From positions 558,001-622,000 of the forward strand of contig NZ_JAFKOH010000001.1 in the NCBI RefSeq assembly GCF_017303375.1: DNA of 64,000 nt, in the 5' to 3' direction. This document shows, piece by piece, positions 1 to 10,293 of this stretch. This DNA comes from Bacillus sp. NTK074B. Lineage in GTDB: Bacteria > Bacillota > Bacilli > Bacillales > Bacillaceae_B. The notes under the pieces were generated by a model. It was given only the letters and a program-made list of their open reading frames with translations. It ran no database searches and had not been told where the DNA came from. Position numbers and translations under genes: made by a program. The stretch's first letter is position 1. Each line of letters starts with the position of its first letter.

Positions 1-554
1 CCTTGTGGTTGTGATGGCATTTGTAAGCTTTCTTCCTCTTGAACACCTTTTACGGCCTCTTGCTTTGGCTTTGGCTGTTCTTTCGCTTTAGGGAGTACAT
101 TGGTAGGTTTAGGCGGCGTTTTGGGTTTTGGCATTGGTTTTGCCTGCTGCTTTGGTTGCTGCACTTGCATATTTGCCATGTTCATCATGTAATAGTTGTT
201 AATATCAATCTCCGGGACAACGGGTTGAGGCATTTTTGGTGTAAATGGCTTTTGTACCTCTTTAGGCATTTCTTTCTTTGCTTCTTGAACCGGCATGGCC
301 ATGGGCTTCTGTTCTTTGAAAGGATGCTCAGTTTTTGGCATCTCCTTCATCGGCATTTCCTTGGAACCGTATTTGATCTGTGTCTCTTTTTTTACGGTTC
401 CTCCCCCAGTCGGCACTTTAATTTTCATGCCGGGCATGATCATATCAGGGTTTGAAAGCTGGGCATTCATTTGTTTTAATTCTTCGAAATTCACGCCATA
501 CTTCTTGGCGATTTTCCAAAGAGTATCCCCTTTTTGAACAATATGGATTTTCAC
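1..554 (-). CDS. safA: SafA, spore coat assembly LysM protein (partial)
   Basis: Morphogenetic protein of the inner spore coat, which works with SpoVID at the forespore surface. The N-terminus is a single LysM domain (about residues 2-47: KIHIVQKGDTLWKIAKKYGV, then ending MPGMKIKVP). A low-complexity Met/Pro/Lys/Gln-rich region follows, typical of SafA. The GTG start at 554 was chosen because a strong GAGGAGGG ribosome site lies 7 bases upstream and the LysM domain begins at once. The 3' end runs off the left edge of the window, so length cannot be judged. The gene lies behind the nadBCA operon and its terminator, as in B. subtilis (known order). The family is firm from the LysM domain plus context. 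Confidence 0.88.
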   Translation of the reverse strand, partial: MKIHIVQKGDTLWKIAKKYGVNFEELKQMNAQLSNPDMIMPGMKIKVPTGGGTVKKETQIKYGSKEMPMKEMPKTEHPFKEQKPMAMPVQEAKKEMPKEVQKPFTPKMPQPVVPEIDINNYYMMNMANMQVQQPKQQAKPMPKPKTPPKPTNVLPKAKEQPKPKQEAVKGVQEEESLQMPSQPQ

Positions 555-627
555 TCTGTTTCCCTCCTCAGGCATAAGTCTATATATCCTATGAAAAGAT
601 AGGCAAATTGCTAATCATCTACATAAA

Positions 628-656
628 AACTTATGAGATATCAAAAAAAAATATAC
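628..656 (-). promoter_or_regulatory. Candidate sigma-E promoter of safA
   Basis: On the minus strand a GTATATT -35 element and a CATAAGTT -10 element are separated by 14 bases. The spacing and -35 resemble two other candidate sigma-E promoters in this window (spoIVFA, spoVID). The -35 lies inside the stem of the nadA terminator, which weakens the case. In B. subtilis safA is known to have a sigma-E promoter. The assignment is inference. Confidence 0.38.
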
Positions 657-683
657 CGTCCCTGGGTAGGGTACGGTATATTT
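642..683 (-). terminator. Intrinsic terminator of the nadBCA operon
   Basis: An 11-bp perfect stem (AAATATACCGT at 649-659 with ACGGTATATTT at 673-683) is followed on the minus strand by a run of T residues (642-650 complement). It lies 31 bases past the nadA stop and separates the NAD operon from safA. Confidence 0.85.
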
Positions 684-713
684 CAGCTTGTTCCATATAG
701 TTTTTTTAATGCT

Positions 714-1820
714 TTAAGCACGGGCCAGCATGCGTTCCAAAGCATATATCGCATTTTTTGATACATGTTCATCCACTTTGATGATATTTTCAGGTTTTCC
801 TTCCATCATTTTTTCCAATGACCAAAGGAGATGGGGTAAATCGATTCGGTTCATCGTTAAGCAAGGGCACATAAATGGGTTCAGTGAAACAATTTTTTTA
901 TCGGGGTGCTGATTGATCAATCTTTTGACAAGATTCATTTCCGTCCCGACAGCAAAGGCCGATCCAGGTGAAGCCTGTTCAATCGTTTCTATGATATACT
1001 TCGTGCTCCCATTCAGATCGGATTGTTCGACTACTTCACGTCGGCATTCCGGATGGACGATGATTTTCATGTCCGGGTGATGAGCCCGAATATCTTCAAT
1101 ATTCTTTTCGGTGAAATTCTCATGCACCGAGCAGTGACCCTTCCAGAGGATCACTTTTACCCTTTCAACGTCCCCATCATACATAAGCGCGTTTTGAATC
1201 GGGTCCCAGACGGCCATCTCATGTAAGTGGACTCCAAGGTCGGCAGCCGTATTACGGCCTAAATGCTGATCAGGCAAGAAAAGGATGCGCTGCTTCTCCG
1301 ACAGTGCCCATTTCACCATTTTATGGGCATTGGATGACGTTACAGTGGCTCCTCCATTCTTCCCTACAAAGCTCTTGATCGCTGCCGTAGAATTCACATA
1401 GGTAAGGGGAAGGATACTGTCTCCGAATACTTCCAACAGCTTCTGCCATGCTCTTTCAGTCTGGTAAATATCCGCCATATCCGCCATGGAACATCCCGCC
1501 CTCATGTCAGGCAAGATGACAGCCTGATGATCATCCGTTAAAATATCGGCCGTTTCAGCCATAAAATGCACACCACAAAACACGATATACTCCGCTTCCT
1601 TATTTTCGGCGGATATTTGGGCAAGCTGAAGGGAATCTCCCACAGCATCGGCAAATTGAATCACTTCGTCTTTTTGATAATGATGTCCGGGTATGAAAAG
1701 CTTCTTTCCCATTTGCAGTTTGATTTCCCTGACTCGGCTTTCCATCTCTTTTGTAGAAAGGCGAGTAATCGACTCAGGTAAAACGCCAGTTTCTTTCGTT
1801 AATTCATCCAGCAACCCCAT
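714..1820 (-). CDS. nadA: Quinolinate synthase NadA
   Basis: Condenses iminoaspartate with dihydroxyacetone phosphate to quinolinate, the second step of de novo NAD synthesis. It is a 368-residue [4Fe-4S] enzyme, the length of B. subtilis NadA. Visible motifs are [11 protein letters not shown] near residue 45, the iron-sulfur cysteines in FCGVHF, HPEC and MCPCLTMN, and DQHLGRNTA. The ATG at 1820 was chosen over a TTG two codons upstream because AAAGGGG sits 7 bases before it. It is the last gene of nadB-nadC-nadA; the TGA of nadC (1823-1825) ends 2 bases before it, which suggests translational coupling. NadR control is expected through the operator upstream of nadB. Confidence 0.96.
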   Translation of the reverse strand: MGLLDELTKETGVLPESITRLSTKEMESRVREIKLQMGKKLFIPGHHYQKDEVIQFADAVGDSLQLAQISAENKEAEYIVFCGVHFMAETADILTDDHQAVILPDMRAGCSMADMADIYQTERAWQKLLEVFGDSILPLTYVNSTAAIKSFVGKNGGATVTSSNAHKMVKWALSEKQRILFLPDQHLGRNTAADLGVHLHEMAVWDPIQNALMYDGDVERVKVILWKGHCSVHENFTEKNIEDIRAHHPDMKIIVHPECRREVVEQSDLNGSTKYIIETIEQASPGSAFAVGTEMNLVKRLINQHPDKKIVSLNPFMCPCLTMNRIDLPHLLWSLEKMMEGKPENIIKVDEHVSKNAIYALERMLARA

Positions 1821-1822
1821 GT

Positions 1823-2668
1823 TCAAACCCCTTTCCCTATTTCTGCTTTTGCACTGATATCAAGTGACCTCACGGAATGCGTCAAATAACCGAGGGAGAT
1901 ATATTGAACCCCTGTTTCCGCATAAGCCCTTAAATTATCCCTTGTAATCCCCCCGGAGGCTTCCGTCACAATATGAGATGGTACAAAGGGAACCCAATCC
2001 CTGATTGTGTCCGGGCTGCAATTATCAAACATGATGACATCAGCTCCGCTTTCAATTGCTTCCATCAACTGCTCTTTCGTTTCGATTTCCACTTCTACTT
2101 TCACCATATGACCGATTTGATTTTTCACCTGCTTTACGGCCTCTTTGATGGAGCCTGCGAAGGAAATATGATTATCCTTGAGCATCACGGCATCATAGAG
2201 ACCATACCGGTGATTGAAGCCACCACCGGTTCTGACGGAATACTTCTCAAGCATCCGCAGTCCCGGGGTTGTTTTCCTCGTATCACAAAGCCGTACCCCT
2301 GTGCCCTTAACCAGTTCGACGGCACGATGCGTTTCTGTGGCGATTCCGCTCATGCGCTGAATCAAATTCAGAATCACTCTTTCCCCTTGCAGTAAATCCC
2401 CCATGGGGCCAGTAATATCAGCAATCCTCTGTCCTTCTTCCACATAATCCCCATCTTCCACATACAACTGAACCTGAATCGAAGGATCAAACAAAGAAAA
2501 CCCGATTTCCACAACATCCCTGCCGCAAAATACCCCCTTCCCTTTCATAAAAAGGGAGAAGGAACCTTCATGACTACTACTAAACAGTATCTCAGAAGAC
2601 AGATCGCCATCTCCAAGATCTTCTTGGTAAAACCTTTCAAGCATAGATTTTAGTTTCATTTTGTTCAT
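1823..2668 (-). CDS. nadC: Nicotinate-nucleotide pyrophosphorylase (carboxylating) NadC
   Basis: Converts quinolinate and PRPP to nicotinate mononucleotide, the third step of the NAD pathway. The 281-residue protein has the family motifs [25 protein letters not shown] (substrate-binding Arg/Lys), [20 protein letters not shown] and VEVEIET, followed by the barrel motifs VIMFDN and ITEASGGI. The ATG at 2668 is preceded by GGGTGG, and the gene overlaps the end of nadB by 32 bases, so translation is probably coupled. It sits between nadB and nadA in one operon. Confidence 0.96.
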   Translation of the reverse strand: MNKMKLKSMLERFYQEDLGDGDLSSEILFSSSHEGSFSLFMKGKGVFCGRDVVEIGFSLFDPSIQVQLYVEDGDYVEEGQRIADITGPMGDLLQGERVILNLIQRMSGIATETHRAVELVKGTGVRLCDTRKTTPGLRMLEKYSVRTGGGFNHRYGLYDAVMLKDNHISFAGSIKEAVKQVKNQIGHMVKVEVEIETKEQLMEAIESGADVIMFDNCSPDTIRDWVPFVPSHIVTEASGGITRDNLRAYAETGVQYISLGYLTHSVRSLDISAKAEIGKGV

Positions 2669-4226
2669 GATATTCCACCCTCAATCGACCTTCATTGTTT
2701 TGGAGAATGATTTTTCGTTTGAACCATTCATCGTTATCCTCCTTAGGGAAATCCGCCCGGATGTGTCCTCCCCTGCTTTCCGTCCGTAATAATGCTGACT
2801 CTGTGATCAATATGCTGACGATCCACATGAAGTACGTCTGAATTTCTTCTCGTGAATTAAAATCCAGGTGCTCTTGAAATGTAAGGGGCTGTTCTTTTAA
2901 CCATTTCAAATGGGTGAACAAACCATCCTCATTTCGAATGATTCCCACACCATTCATCATTCCTTTTCTAATATCACCCGTGTGAAAAGGAACGTTCAGA
3001 GATGTTCCCTCTTTCATTTCATCAACAGGGGAAGGGGGATGAGTGAATCTTCCCACTCCCTTTTCAAGTAAGAATTCCCCAAGGCGATCACCGTACACCA
3101 ATCCTTCCAGTAATGAATTACTTGCCAGTCGATTAGCCCCGTGAAGACCGGTGCACGCAACCTCTCCAATGGCATAGAGCCCGGGGACATTTGTCCGTCC
3201 TGTATCATCCGTCACAATGCCTCCCATGATAAAATGACATCCGGGAGAAACGGGGATCATCCCGGCCTCGATTGAAATATGGTGTTTTAAGCATAGGTCA
3301 GAAATGGAAGGGAATTTCAAGCGGAAATCTTTTATTCTTCTAATATCCAAGTACACATTTCTTCCCATCTGACGTTCTTTGTGAATGCACTCAGCAACAA
3401 CGTGCCGGGGAGCAAGTTCCAAAAGGGGATCGACTCCCTCCATGATCCTTTTCCCCTCATTGTTCACGAGAAGGGCTCCTTCTCCTCTTACCGCTTCTGA
3501 GATGAGACCGCATGTTTTCCCGTTCAGCCAAAGGAGGGTCGGGTGAAATTGAATAAATTCCATATCTGATAGCTTAGCACCTGAAAGAAAGGCAAGCGCC
3601 ATCCCATCCCCAGTAACGGCAGGATGATTGGAGGTAGAGAGATAGATACCGCCGATCCCTCCAGTGGCGAGAACCACATGGGGAGCATCGTAATAACGGA
3701 TACTATCATCCTGATCCTTCGTTTTCACCCCACAGCAATGGCCCCTGTCATCTTTGACAAGCTCGTAAACCATTTCTCCTTCAACGAATTCGACCTTTTC
3801 ACTTGAAAGGGATCTCAAGAGATATTCCAGTAAGTATTTCCCTGTCTGATCTCCACCGCTGTGAAGAATGCGGTGTTCACTGTGAGCACCCTCCATTCCA
3901 AGAGAAAGGCTTCCATTCTCTTTTCGATCAAAGGGGGCACCATCTTTCACAAGTGATTCCACCATTCTTTTACCATCTTCTATGAGTCGCTTTACGCCAT
4001 CTTCATCCTGATGATAGCGTCCTGCTTCCAATGTATCTTTAAAATGAGCATGGACAGAATCCTTCAACCCTAAAGGTGCCGCAATGCCGCCTTGAGCGAG
4101 GTACGAGTTGCCACTTTTGATCTTATCCTTTGTGATAATCATCACATAAAACTGTTCTTGAAGCCGGCGTGCCAATTGCAGTGCGGCAATGCCACTTCCA
4201 ATGATGATAATATCGGCTTTTCCCAT
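2637..4226 (-). CDS. nadB: L-aspartate oxidase NadB
   Basis: FAD enzyme that oxidises L-aspartate to iminoaspartate and feeds NadA directly. The 529-residue protein opens with the dinucleotide-binding fold IIIIGSGIAALQLARRL. It carries SYLAQGGIAA, HSGGDQTGKYLLEY, FIQFHPTLLW, SEAVRGEGALLVN and the FAD motif GLYAIGEVACTGLHGANRLA typical of the succinate dehydrogenase/aspartate oxidase family. The ATG at 4226 was chosen because GGAGGG lies upstream; the open frame continues 17 codons further into the NadR operator, which is unlikely to be coding. First gene of nadBCA, divergent from nadS. Confidence 0.96.
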   Translation of the reverse strand: MGKADIIIIGSGIAALQLARRLQEQFYVMIITKDKIKSGNSYLAQGGIAAPLGLKDSVHAHFKDTLEAGRYHQDEDGVKRLIEDGKRMVESLVKDGAPFDRKENGSLSLGMEGAHSEHRILHSGGDQTGKYLLEYLLRSLSSEKVEFVEGEMVYELVKDDRGHCCGVKTKDQDDSIRYYDAPHVVLATGGIGGIYLSTSNHPAVTGDGMALAFLSGAKLSDMEFIQFHPTLLWLNGKTCGLISEAVRGEGALLVNNEGKRIMEGVDPLLELAPRHVVAECIHKERQMGRNVYLDIRRIKDFRLKFPSISDLCLKHHISIEAGMIPVSPGCHFIMGGIVTDDTGRTNVPGLYAIGEVACTGLHGANRLASNSLLEGLVYGDRLGEFLLEKGVGRFTHPPSPVDEMKEGTSLNVPFHTGDIRKGMMNGVGIIRNEDGLFTHLKWLKEQPLTFQEHLDFNSREEIQTYFMWIVSILITESALLRTESRGGHIRADFPKEDNDEWFKRKIILQNNEGRLRVEYHEQNETKIYA

Positions 4227-4243
4227 AAAAAACCCTCCTGATT

Positions 4244-4268
4244 GTTTACAGGTGTCTTGACACATATA
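4244..4268. promoter_or_regulatory. NadR (NiaR) operator
   Basis: The sequence TTTACAGGTGTCTTGACAC contains the inverted repeat GTGTC-TT-GACAC (4252-4263), which fits the known NiaR/NadR (YrxA) operator of Firmicutes. It overlaps the -35 of the nadS promoter and lies just before the nadB ribosome site, so one repressor bound here could shut both directions. nadR is encoded next door. The match is from memory of the regulon motif. Confidence 0.72.
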
Positions 4269-4286
4269 TTTACACATATTTAAACT
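4258..4286 (+). promoter_or_regulatory. Sigma-A promoter of nadS-nadR
   Basis: TTGACA (4258-4263) and TAAACT (4281-4286) are separated by 17 bases. The start would lie about 50 bases before nadS. The -35 falls within the NadR operator. On the opposite strand TTGTCA (complement of 4289-4294) with an A/T-rich -10 about 16-17 bases on is a weaker candidate for nadB. Confidence 0.7.
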
Positions 4287-4346
4287 AATGACAAGAGTTT
4301 TTTACAAGACTCATATATTCAGACAATTTCATTAAAGGCGGGTTAC

Positions 4347-5492
4347 ATGATGAATTATTTTGATTATGCTGCTTCAACTCCTGTTGATGCTGAGAGTTTA
4401 CGTATATATCAAACAGTAAGTGAAGAGTTTTGGGGTAATCCGAGCAGCCTTCACGATATCGGGGGAAAAGCACAGAATCTCCTTTCAAAGTGCAGGGGGA
4501 ATTTAGCAACCATGCTCAGTATTCCGGCAAAAGGAATCTACTTCACTTCCGGAGGGACGGAAGGAAATCATCTGGCTCTCGTCACCCTGGCTCTAAGTAG
4601 ACGGACGAAAGGAAAACACATCATCATCGGGGGAGCGGAGCATTCATCCCTGCATTCTTCTGCAGGTTTCCTTAAGAATCTCGGCTTTACAGTGACGAAG
4701 ATTCCTTTGGGTTCTCAAGGGTTGATCGATCTGGAGCGATTAGAAGCATCCCTTTCCGACGAAACGACCGTCGTGAGCATCGGCCACATCAACGGAGAAA
4801 TTGGCACGATTCAGCCGCTCCATGCCATAAAGGAGCTACTGAACCGCCGGCACATCCTCCTTCACAGCGATATGGTTCAATCGTTCGGGAAAATAGACCT
4901 TACGGATTTCACTTCCATAGTCGACAGTTTTACCATTTCATCTCATAAAATCTACGGTCCCAAAGGAGTCGGTGCACTGTATATCAACCCGGCCCTCGAC
5001 GTCTCTCCCATGATACCGGGACAGACCCATGAGGATGGGTTCAGGGGCGGTACGGTAAACCTTCCGGGAATAGCGGGATTTGTGACGGCTGCCGGCCGTT
5101 GCCTTGAGTCCTTTGCAACACCTCATTACCAAGAATTGAGAACGGCTTTTTTAACACAACTAAATGATCGATTGGATGGTCTCTATACCCTTTATGAAGG
5201 TCCCCTGCATGCTCAACTGCCCCATGTCATCGGCCTAAGTATTCACGGTATCGAGGGTCAGTGGCTCATGCTTGAATGCAACAGGCGAGGCATGTGTATA
5301 TCCACCGGCAGTGCTTGTGCTGCAGAATCACAGGATATGTCTAAAACACTTCAGAGCATGGGTGTCAGTCAAAGAGCAGGGAAAGAATTTATCCGGATTT
5401 CATTTGGAAGGGATACAAGGACAGAACAGGCAGTGGCACTCGCGCACCTATTATCTGATATCCACGCCGCCCATAGGTCAGCCTTAACTTGA
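4347..5492 (+). CDS. nadS: Cysteine desulfurase NadS (NifS/IscS-like)
   Basis: PLP enzyme that takes sulfur from cysteine; in this context it is thought to build the [4Fe-4S] cluster of NadA. The 381-residue protein shows the class V fold: FDYAASTPV at the start, TSGGTEGNHLAL, the HSD and SSHKIYGPKGVGALY motif with the PLP lysine, and the catalytic cysteine loop CISTGSACAAES. The start (ATG 4347) follows AAGGCGGG; a second ATG one codon on is possible. It is divergent from nadBCA and followed by nadR, the order known from B. subtilis nifS-yrxA. Confidence 0.93.
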   Translation: MMNYFDYAASTPVDAESLRIYQTVSEEFWGNPSSLHDIGGKAQNLLSKCRGNLATMLSIPAKGIYFTSGGTEGNHLALVTLALSRRTKGKHIIIGGAEHSSLHSSAGFLKNLGFTVTKIPLGSQGLIDLERLEASLSDETTVVSIGHINGEIGTIQPLHAIKELLNRRHILLHSDMVQSFGKIDLTDFTSIVDSFTISSHKIYGPKGVGALYINPALDVSPMIPGQTHEDGFRGGTVNLPGIAGFVTAAGRCLESFATPHYQELRTAFLTQLNDRLDGLYTLYEGPLHAQLPHVIGLSIHGIEGQWLMLECNRRGMCISTGSACAAESQDMSKTLQSMGVSQRAGKEFIRISFGRDTRTEQAVALAHLLSDIHAAHRSALT

Positions 5493-5540
5493 AGAGCCGG
5501 TTGTGGTATGATTTCCTATATCAATTGGACGGAGGAGATA

Positions 5541-6086
5541 ATGTTGGCAGGAAAAAAAATTCTCGGGGAAGAAAGAAGACAGGTGATCCTCGATAAGCTT
5601 ATCACGGAGCAGGCACCGATCACGGGTGGTGATCTCGCCAAGGAAACCAATGTCAGCCGACAGGTGATCGTAAGTGACATTACACTGCTGAAGGCTAAAG
5701 GTGAACCCATTATAGCCACCAGTCAGGGCTATTTGTATATGCCTGCTTCAAATAAGAATTCCTTGATAGAAAGGACCGTTGCCTGCAAGCATTCACCAGA
5801 CCGATCGGAAGAGGAACTCTTCTTACTTGTCGATCACGGGGTCACCGTCAAAGATGTCAGAATCGAACACGGGGTATACGGAGACCTGACCGCTTCCATT
5901 ATGGTATCCAACCGTATGGAAGTCGAACAATTCATGAAGAAGATTGAAGACACAGGTGCATCCTTTCTATCCGAACTGACCGATGGGGTTCATTTACACA
6001 CATTAATGGCCCAAACGGAACAGACCCTTGATAAAGCAGAACAAGCACTTGAGGAAGCTGGGTTTTTGATTCAGAGTGAACATTGA
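5541..6086 (+). CDS. nadR: Transcription repressor of NAD biosynthesis NadR (NiaR/YrxA)
   Basis: Niacin-responsive repressor of nadBCA and nadS. The 181-residue protein has an N-terminal winged helix-turn-helix (about residues 8-60; EERRQVILDKL, then GGDLAKETNVSRQVIVSDI) and a C-terminal 3H domain with conserved histidines in LVDHGV, IEHGVYGD and VHLHTLMA, the presumed metal and ligand site. The ATG at 5541 was preferred because GGAGGAG precedes it and the length then matches B. subtilis NadR (180 residues). It is co-transcribed with nadS, giving probable autoregulation through the operator at 4244-4268. Confidence 0.94.
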   Translation: MLAGKKILGEERRQVILDKLITEQAPITGGDLAKETNVSRQVIVSDITLLKAKGEPIIATSQGYLYMPASNKNSLIERTVACKHSPDRSEEELFLLVDHGVTVKDVRIEHGVYGDLTASIMVSNRMEVEQFMKKIEDTGASFLSELTDGVHLHTLMAQTEQTLDKAEQALEEAGFLIQSEH

Positions 6087-6106
6087 CATCGTTGAGGGGA
6101 TAACAA

Positions 6107-6140
6107 GAAAAGGCAGGGTCCATTAGGATTCTGCCTTTTC
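6107..6140. terminator. Bidirectional terminator between nadR and pheA
   Basis: GAAAAGGCAG (6107-6116) pairs with CTGCCTTTTC (6131-6140). T-rich sequence follows on the plus strand and a shorter T-rich stretch on the minus strand, which suits the convergent ends of nadR and pheA. Confidence 0.75.
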
Positions 6141-6142
6141 TT

Positions 6143-6994
6143 TCAATTATCCAGCAAATAAGAAGAATATGTACCGATCATTTTCACCTTGCAGCCGAGA
6201 GCCTCCATTTCACTGATCGCTCCGGGAAGTAGGACATCATCCATTTCATGAGCCACATCAATTAAGAAGAAATAGTCCCCCAATCCTGTTTTCAGCGGTC
6301 TTGATTCAATTTTACTCAAGTTCAACTGCCTCCAGGCAAAGGTGGATAATACCTGATGGAGCGCCCCTGACCGGTCTTTGGGAAGTGTCACCATCAAAGT
6401 CGTCTTCTCTATGCTCTTCTCGTGGGGAATAGACAAAGGTTCAGCCATTTTATGTAATACGATGAACCTGGTATGGTTATAGGCAAGATCATGGATGCTT
6501 TCGTGCAGGATGTTTAATCCATATTTCTCTGCTGCCAGCTCATTTCCGATGGCACCGAGGAAAGAGTTTGGATTCTCGCTCACAAATTTGGCCGCCGCAG
6601 CCGTACTTGTCGTCTGTTCCAGGGGAACCCCGCGGAAATGTTTATGTAAAAATTTATGGCACTGTGCAAGCGCATGGGAATGGGAGAGGACTTTATCGAT
6701 TGAATCTTCACTGTTACTCCATGCCGGGTGTATCATCAAATGTTGCTGAATCGCGGACGTCAGTTCTGCTACAATCGCCAGATCCGCCTCGTGGAACAAA
6801 TAATCCACGGTTATATGTACCGATCCTTCCAAAGCATTCTCTAAAGGTACGACGGCATATTCCACTTCACCCTCGATCACCGCTTCAATGCAATCGGGTA
6901 TCGTCACATAAGAAACGGTTTCTTCTTCCGGAAAGGCTTTCTTGACCGCTAAGTCTGTAAAGGAAGCTTGTGGTCCCAAGTATGCAATTTTCAT
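6143..6994 (-). CDS. pheA: Prephenate dehydratase PheA
   Basis: Converts prephenate to phenylpyruvate for phenylalanine synthesis. The 283-residue protein starts MKIAYLGPQASFTDLAV and carries the conserved HTRF motif in NHTRFIVL plus a C-terminal ACT domain with ESRP in LSKIESRPLKTGLG, the phenylalanine feedback site. The ATG at 6994 has GAGAGGAA upstream; the open frame extends 71 codons further but runs into a repeat element and is rejected. Normally pheB and pheA are adjacent, but here they are separated by 296 bases holding a 200-bp inverted-repeat element. Confidence 0.95.
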   Translation of the reverse strand: MKIAYLGPQASFTDLAVKKAFPEEETVSYVTIPDCIEAVIEGEVEYAVVPLENALEGSVHITVDYLFHEADLAIVAELTSAIQQHLMIHPAWSNSEDSIDKVLSHSHALAQCHKFLHKHFRGVPLEQTTSTAAAAKFVSENPNSFLGAIGNELAAEKYGLNILHESIHDLAYNHTRFIVLHKMAEPLSIPHEKSIEKTTLMVTLPKDRSGALHQVLSTFAWRQLNLSKIESRPLKTGLGDYFFLIDVAHEMDDVLLPGAISEMEALGCKVKMIGTYSSYLLDN

Positions 6995-7075
6995 TCTGAT
7001 CTTCCTCTCGCTCATTTGAAATTTATTGAACATTCTAACACGGATAGGTGGAAAGGGGAAGGATTTCTTACAAAC

Positions 7076-7275
7076 AGGCTGTTTTTGTAAACATTGTTGC
7101 TTTTGGATGTAGCGAGTGGAGGTGAGCTCCTCGGCTGTTTTGCTGAGGAGGCTCTGCCGAACGTCCGTGGTAAGCGGGACTGTTCCCTTCACCCTCCTGC
7201 ACCACACCCTACATGACAGAGCGTTCGCACATCTTCGTCTGTATATAAATAGCAGCAGTCTTTAGAAAACAGCCT
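7076..7275. repeat. 200-bp MITE-like element between pheB and pheA
   Basis: The element is bounded by imperfect 29-bp terminal inverted repeats. The left end (7076-7104) and the complement of the right end (7247-7275) both begin AGGCTGTTTT and, allowing one gap, share 13 of the next 18 bases. No open frame for a transposase is present. Inside, a CTCC...GGAG dyad at about 7120-7155 can form a second hairpin. No clear target-site duplication is visible. The architecture (GAGGAGGCTC followed by CCG and GTAAGCG) resembles dispersed repeats remembered from other Bacillaceae; this is inference. It accounts for most of the gap between the two genes. Confidence 0.65.
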
Positions 7276-7290
7276 ATAAAAAAAGAAGCG

Positions 7291-7746
7291 TCAGGCTCCG
7301 GAACCCAACACTTCCACCTTCTCCACAAATTCTAATCTTCTTAGCTTTGAGAGTAAGTCTTCCAATCCGATCGTAAGGTCTGTCACGTTCAATGAGAGAG
7401 TCACATTGGCTCTCCCCTGCAACGGGATCGTCTGATGGATCGTTAGTATATTACAACCATGCTTGGCTGTTTCACTTAATAAATGAGAAAGTGTCCCTGA
7501 CCGGTCCTCCAAATGAAAGAACAGTGTGATGATCCGTTCCTTTACGACCGTGTGAAAAGGAAATACGGTATCCCGGTACTTGTAAAAGGCGCTTCGGCTC
7601 AAATCGACCCGGTGGACCGCTTCCCATACTGAATCCGCCTTGCCCCTTTCGATCAATTCTTTTGCATCCAGGGTTTTCTTCATCGCTTCCGGAAGCACGT
7701 CTTCACGTACCAAGTAAAACTTGCCTTCTTGAAATTTTTTCCCCAA
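7291..7746 (-). CDS. pheB: ACT domain protein PheB (UPF0735 family)
   Basis: Small protein of unknown biochemical role, often called a chorismate mutase or phenylalanine-regulation protein. The 151-residue product has a helical N-terminal part ([21 protein letters not shown], helix-turn-helix-like, about residues 38-58) and a C-terminal ACT domain ([20 protein letters not shown], about residues 70-150) that probably binds an amino acid. It starts with TTG at 7746, preceded by GGAGGA at a 7-base distance. It lies after obg as in B. subtilis, but its usual partner pheA is 296 bases away beyond a repeat element. Confidence 0.9.
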   Translation of the reverse strand: MGKKFQEGKFYLVREDVLPEAMKKTLDAKELIERGKADSVWEAVHRVDLSRSAFYKYRDTVFPFHTVVKERIITLFFHLEDRSGTLSHLLSETAKHGCNILTIHQTIPLQGRANVTLSLNVTDLTIGLEDLLSKLRRLEFVEKVEVLGSGA

Positions 7747-7881
7747 TGACTATTCCTCCAATTATCTAGCTGTAGAGGTCAGAGGCAGCATGCCCCTTTA
7801 AAAACCGCTTGCGCTTTCTATTGTTGAGCAGGTAGCGGCAGCCGCCACCTGCTCTCTGTCTGAAATAGGTGAAGGATGAAC
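7747..7881. other. obg-pheB spacer with strong hairpin
   Basis: The gap holds a GC-rich hairpin: GAGCAGGT (7826-7833) pairs with ACCTGCTC (7847-7854), with further GC pairing inside. No T-run follows, so it is a pause or processing site rather than a classic terminator. The preceding CTAGCTGTAG ... CGCTTGCGCTTTC resembles a dispersed repeat remembered from Bacillaceae intergenic regions; that reading is tentative. Confidence 0.4.
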
Positions 7882-9183
<1,302 letters not shown>

Positions 9184-9200
9184 TTATCCGTGCAGTCTCC

Positions 9201-9734
9201 TCATCGCGGGACTACATGAATAACAAGAACCTCTTCTTGAAGCTGTTCTATTTCTATATTTTCTCCGTTTGATTGTTGATTCTTAATCCAGTCATTTACC
9301 ACGCTTGTACTCTTTAGTATACCTGTGAAATCAAATATAAAACGGGAATGTTCTTTTGTAATGTCCAGTAAGATGGATAATTGATTTTCTACATTGTTCA
9401 TTACATTTGATTCAAGGAATGCCAGGAACTCCTTGCACCAGTTGTAAAGTCTTCTGTCGTCAAGTCCATGTGCCGACTCGATTTGAAGGACTTCAAAATC
9501 CAGCTTAATCAAATGTCTTGACCAATTATAGGTTAATATCCATTCTGCCAACCGTGGAAGCTTTAAATTCGATAGCTTCGACTCATTTTGTGCAACAAGG
9601 ACCATTTCCTCGATCACCTGTTTCGCCCGCTCCACACGATCAAGATCCAGATTTCCTTTAATTAATTGCAAGTCATTCATCCAGTCGTGGCGGGCATGCC
9701 TTAACGCCTCGACTACGCCCCATTTTTCGCTCAT
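9201..9734 (-). CDS. spo0B: Sporulation phosphotransferase Spo0B
   Basis: Phosphorelay protein that moves phosphate from Spo0F to Spo0A. The 177-residue protein has the helical-hairpin motif ALRHARHDWMNDLQLIKGNL; the phosphorylated histidine is the one in RHDWMN (residue 16 here). A conserved second helix follows (VIEEMVLVAQNESKLSNLK), then a degenerate kinase-like C-terminal domain with no ATP-binding motifs, as the family requires. The ATG at 9734 has GGAG upstream. It is somewhat shorter than the B. subtilis protein. Confidence 0.94.
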   Translation of the reverse strand: MSEKWGVVEALRHARHDWMNDLQLIKGNLDLDRVERAKQVIEEMVLVAQNESKLSNLKLPRLAEWILTYNWSRHLIKLDFEVLQIESAHGLDDRRLYNWCKEFLAFLESNVMNNVENQLSILLDITKEHSRFIFDFTGILKSTSVVNDWIKNQQSNGENIEIEQLQEEVLVIHVVPR

Positions 9735-9934
9735 AATCTAACTCCTATACTTTAAGTGCTACCAGTAAGTATATCAAAGATGGGAGTGGTGCGTATATTG
9801 TTTCTGTGAAATTGGTGAAGGTGAAGTGGATTGGTTAGTCGATAATATCCAATCAAGCCCATTCATCATCGTTTCTATTTTTAATCGGAACCGATCTTTC
9901 CCGTACATGTTTACCCTTAATCACCGATACATAT

Positions 9935-9974
9935 GATAAAAATAAAACTCTAACCGAAAGTCGGTTAGAGTTTT
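9935..9974 (-). terminator. Terminator downstream of rpmA
   Basis: A 13-bp perfect stem (AAAACTCTAACCG at 9944-9956 with its complement at 9962-9974) is followed on the minus strand by TTTTATTTTTATC. It ends the rplU-prp-rpmA operon before spo0B. The rest of the 9735-9935 spacer shows nothing further that I can support. Confidence 0.9.
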
Positions 9975-9990
9975 CGTTAAAGATATGCGA

Positions 9991-10293
<303 letters not shown>

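Noticed and set aside
39-537. Plus-strand open frames at the left edge
   Set aside because: They are antisense to the LysM-encoding safA, rich in His/Leu/Phe from low-complexity reverse translation, with no ribosome site.
6995-7207. N-terminal extension of pheA
   Set aside because: The extra 71 codons run into the terminal inverted repeat element and have no similarity to prephenate dehydratase; a good ribosome site precedes ATG 6994.
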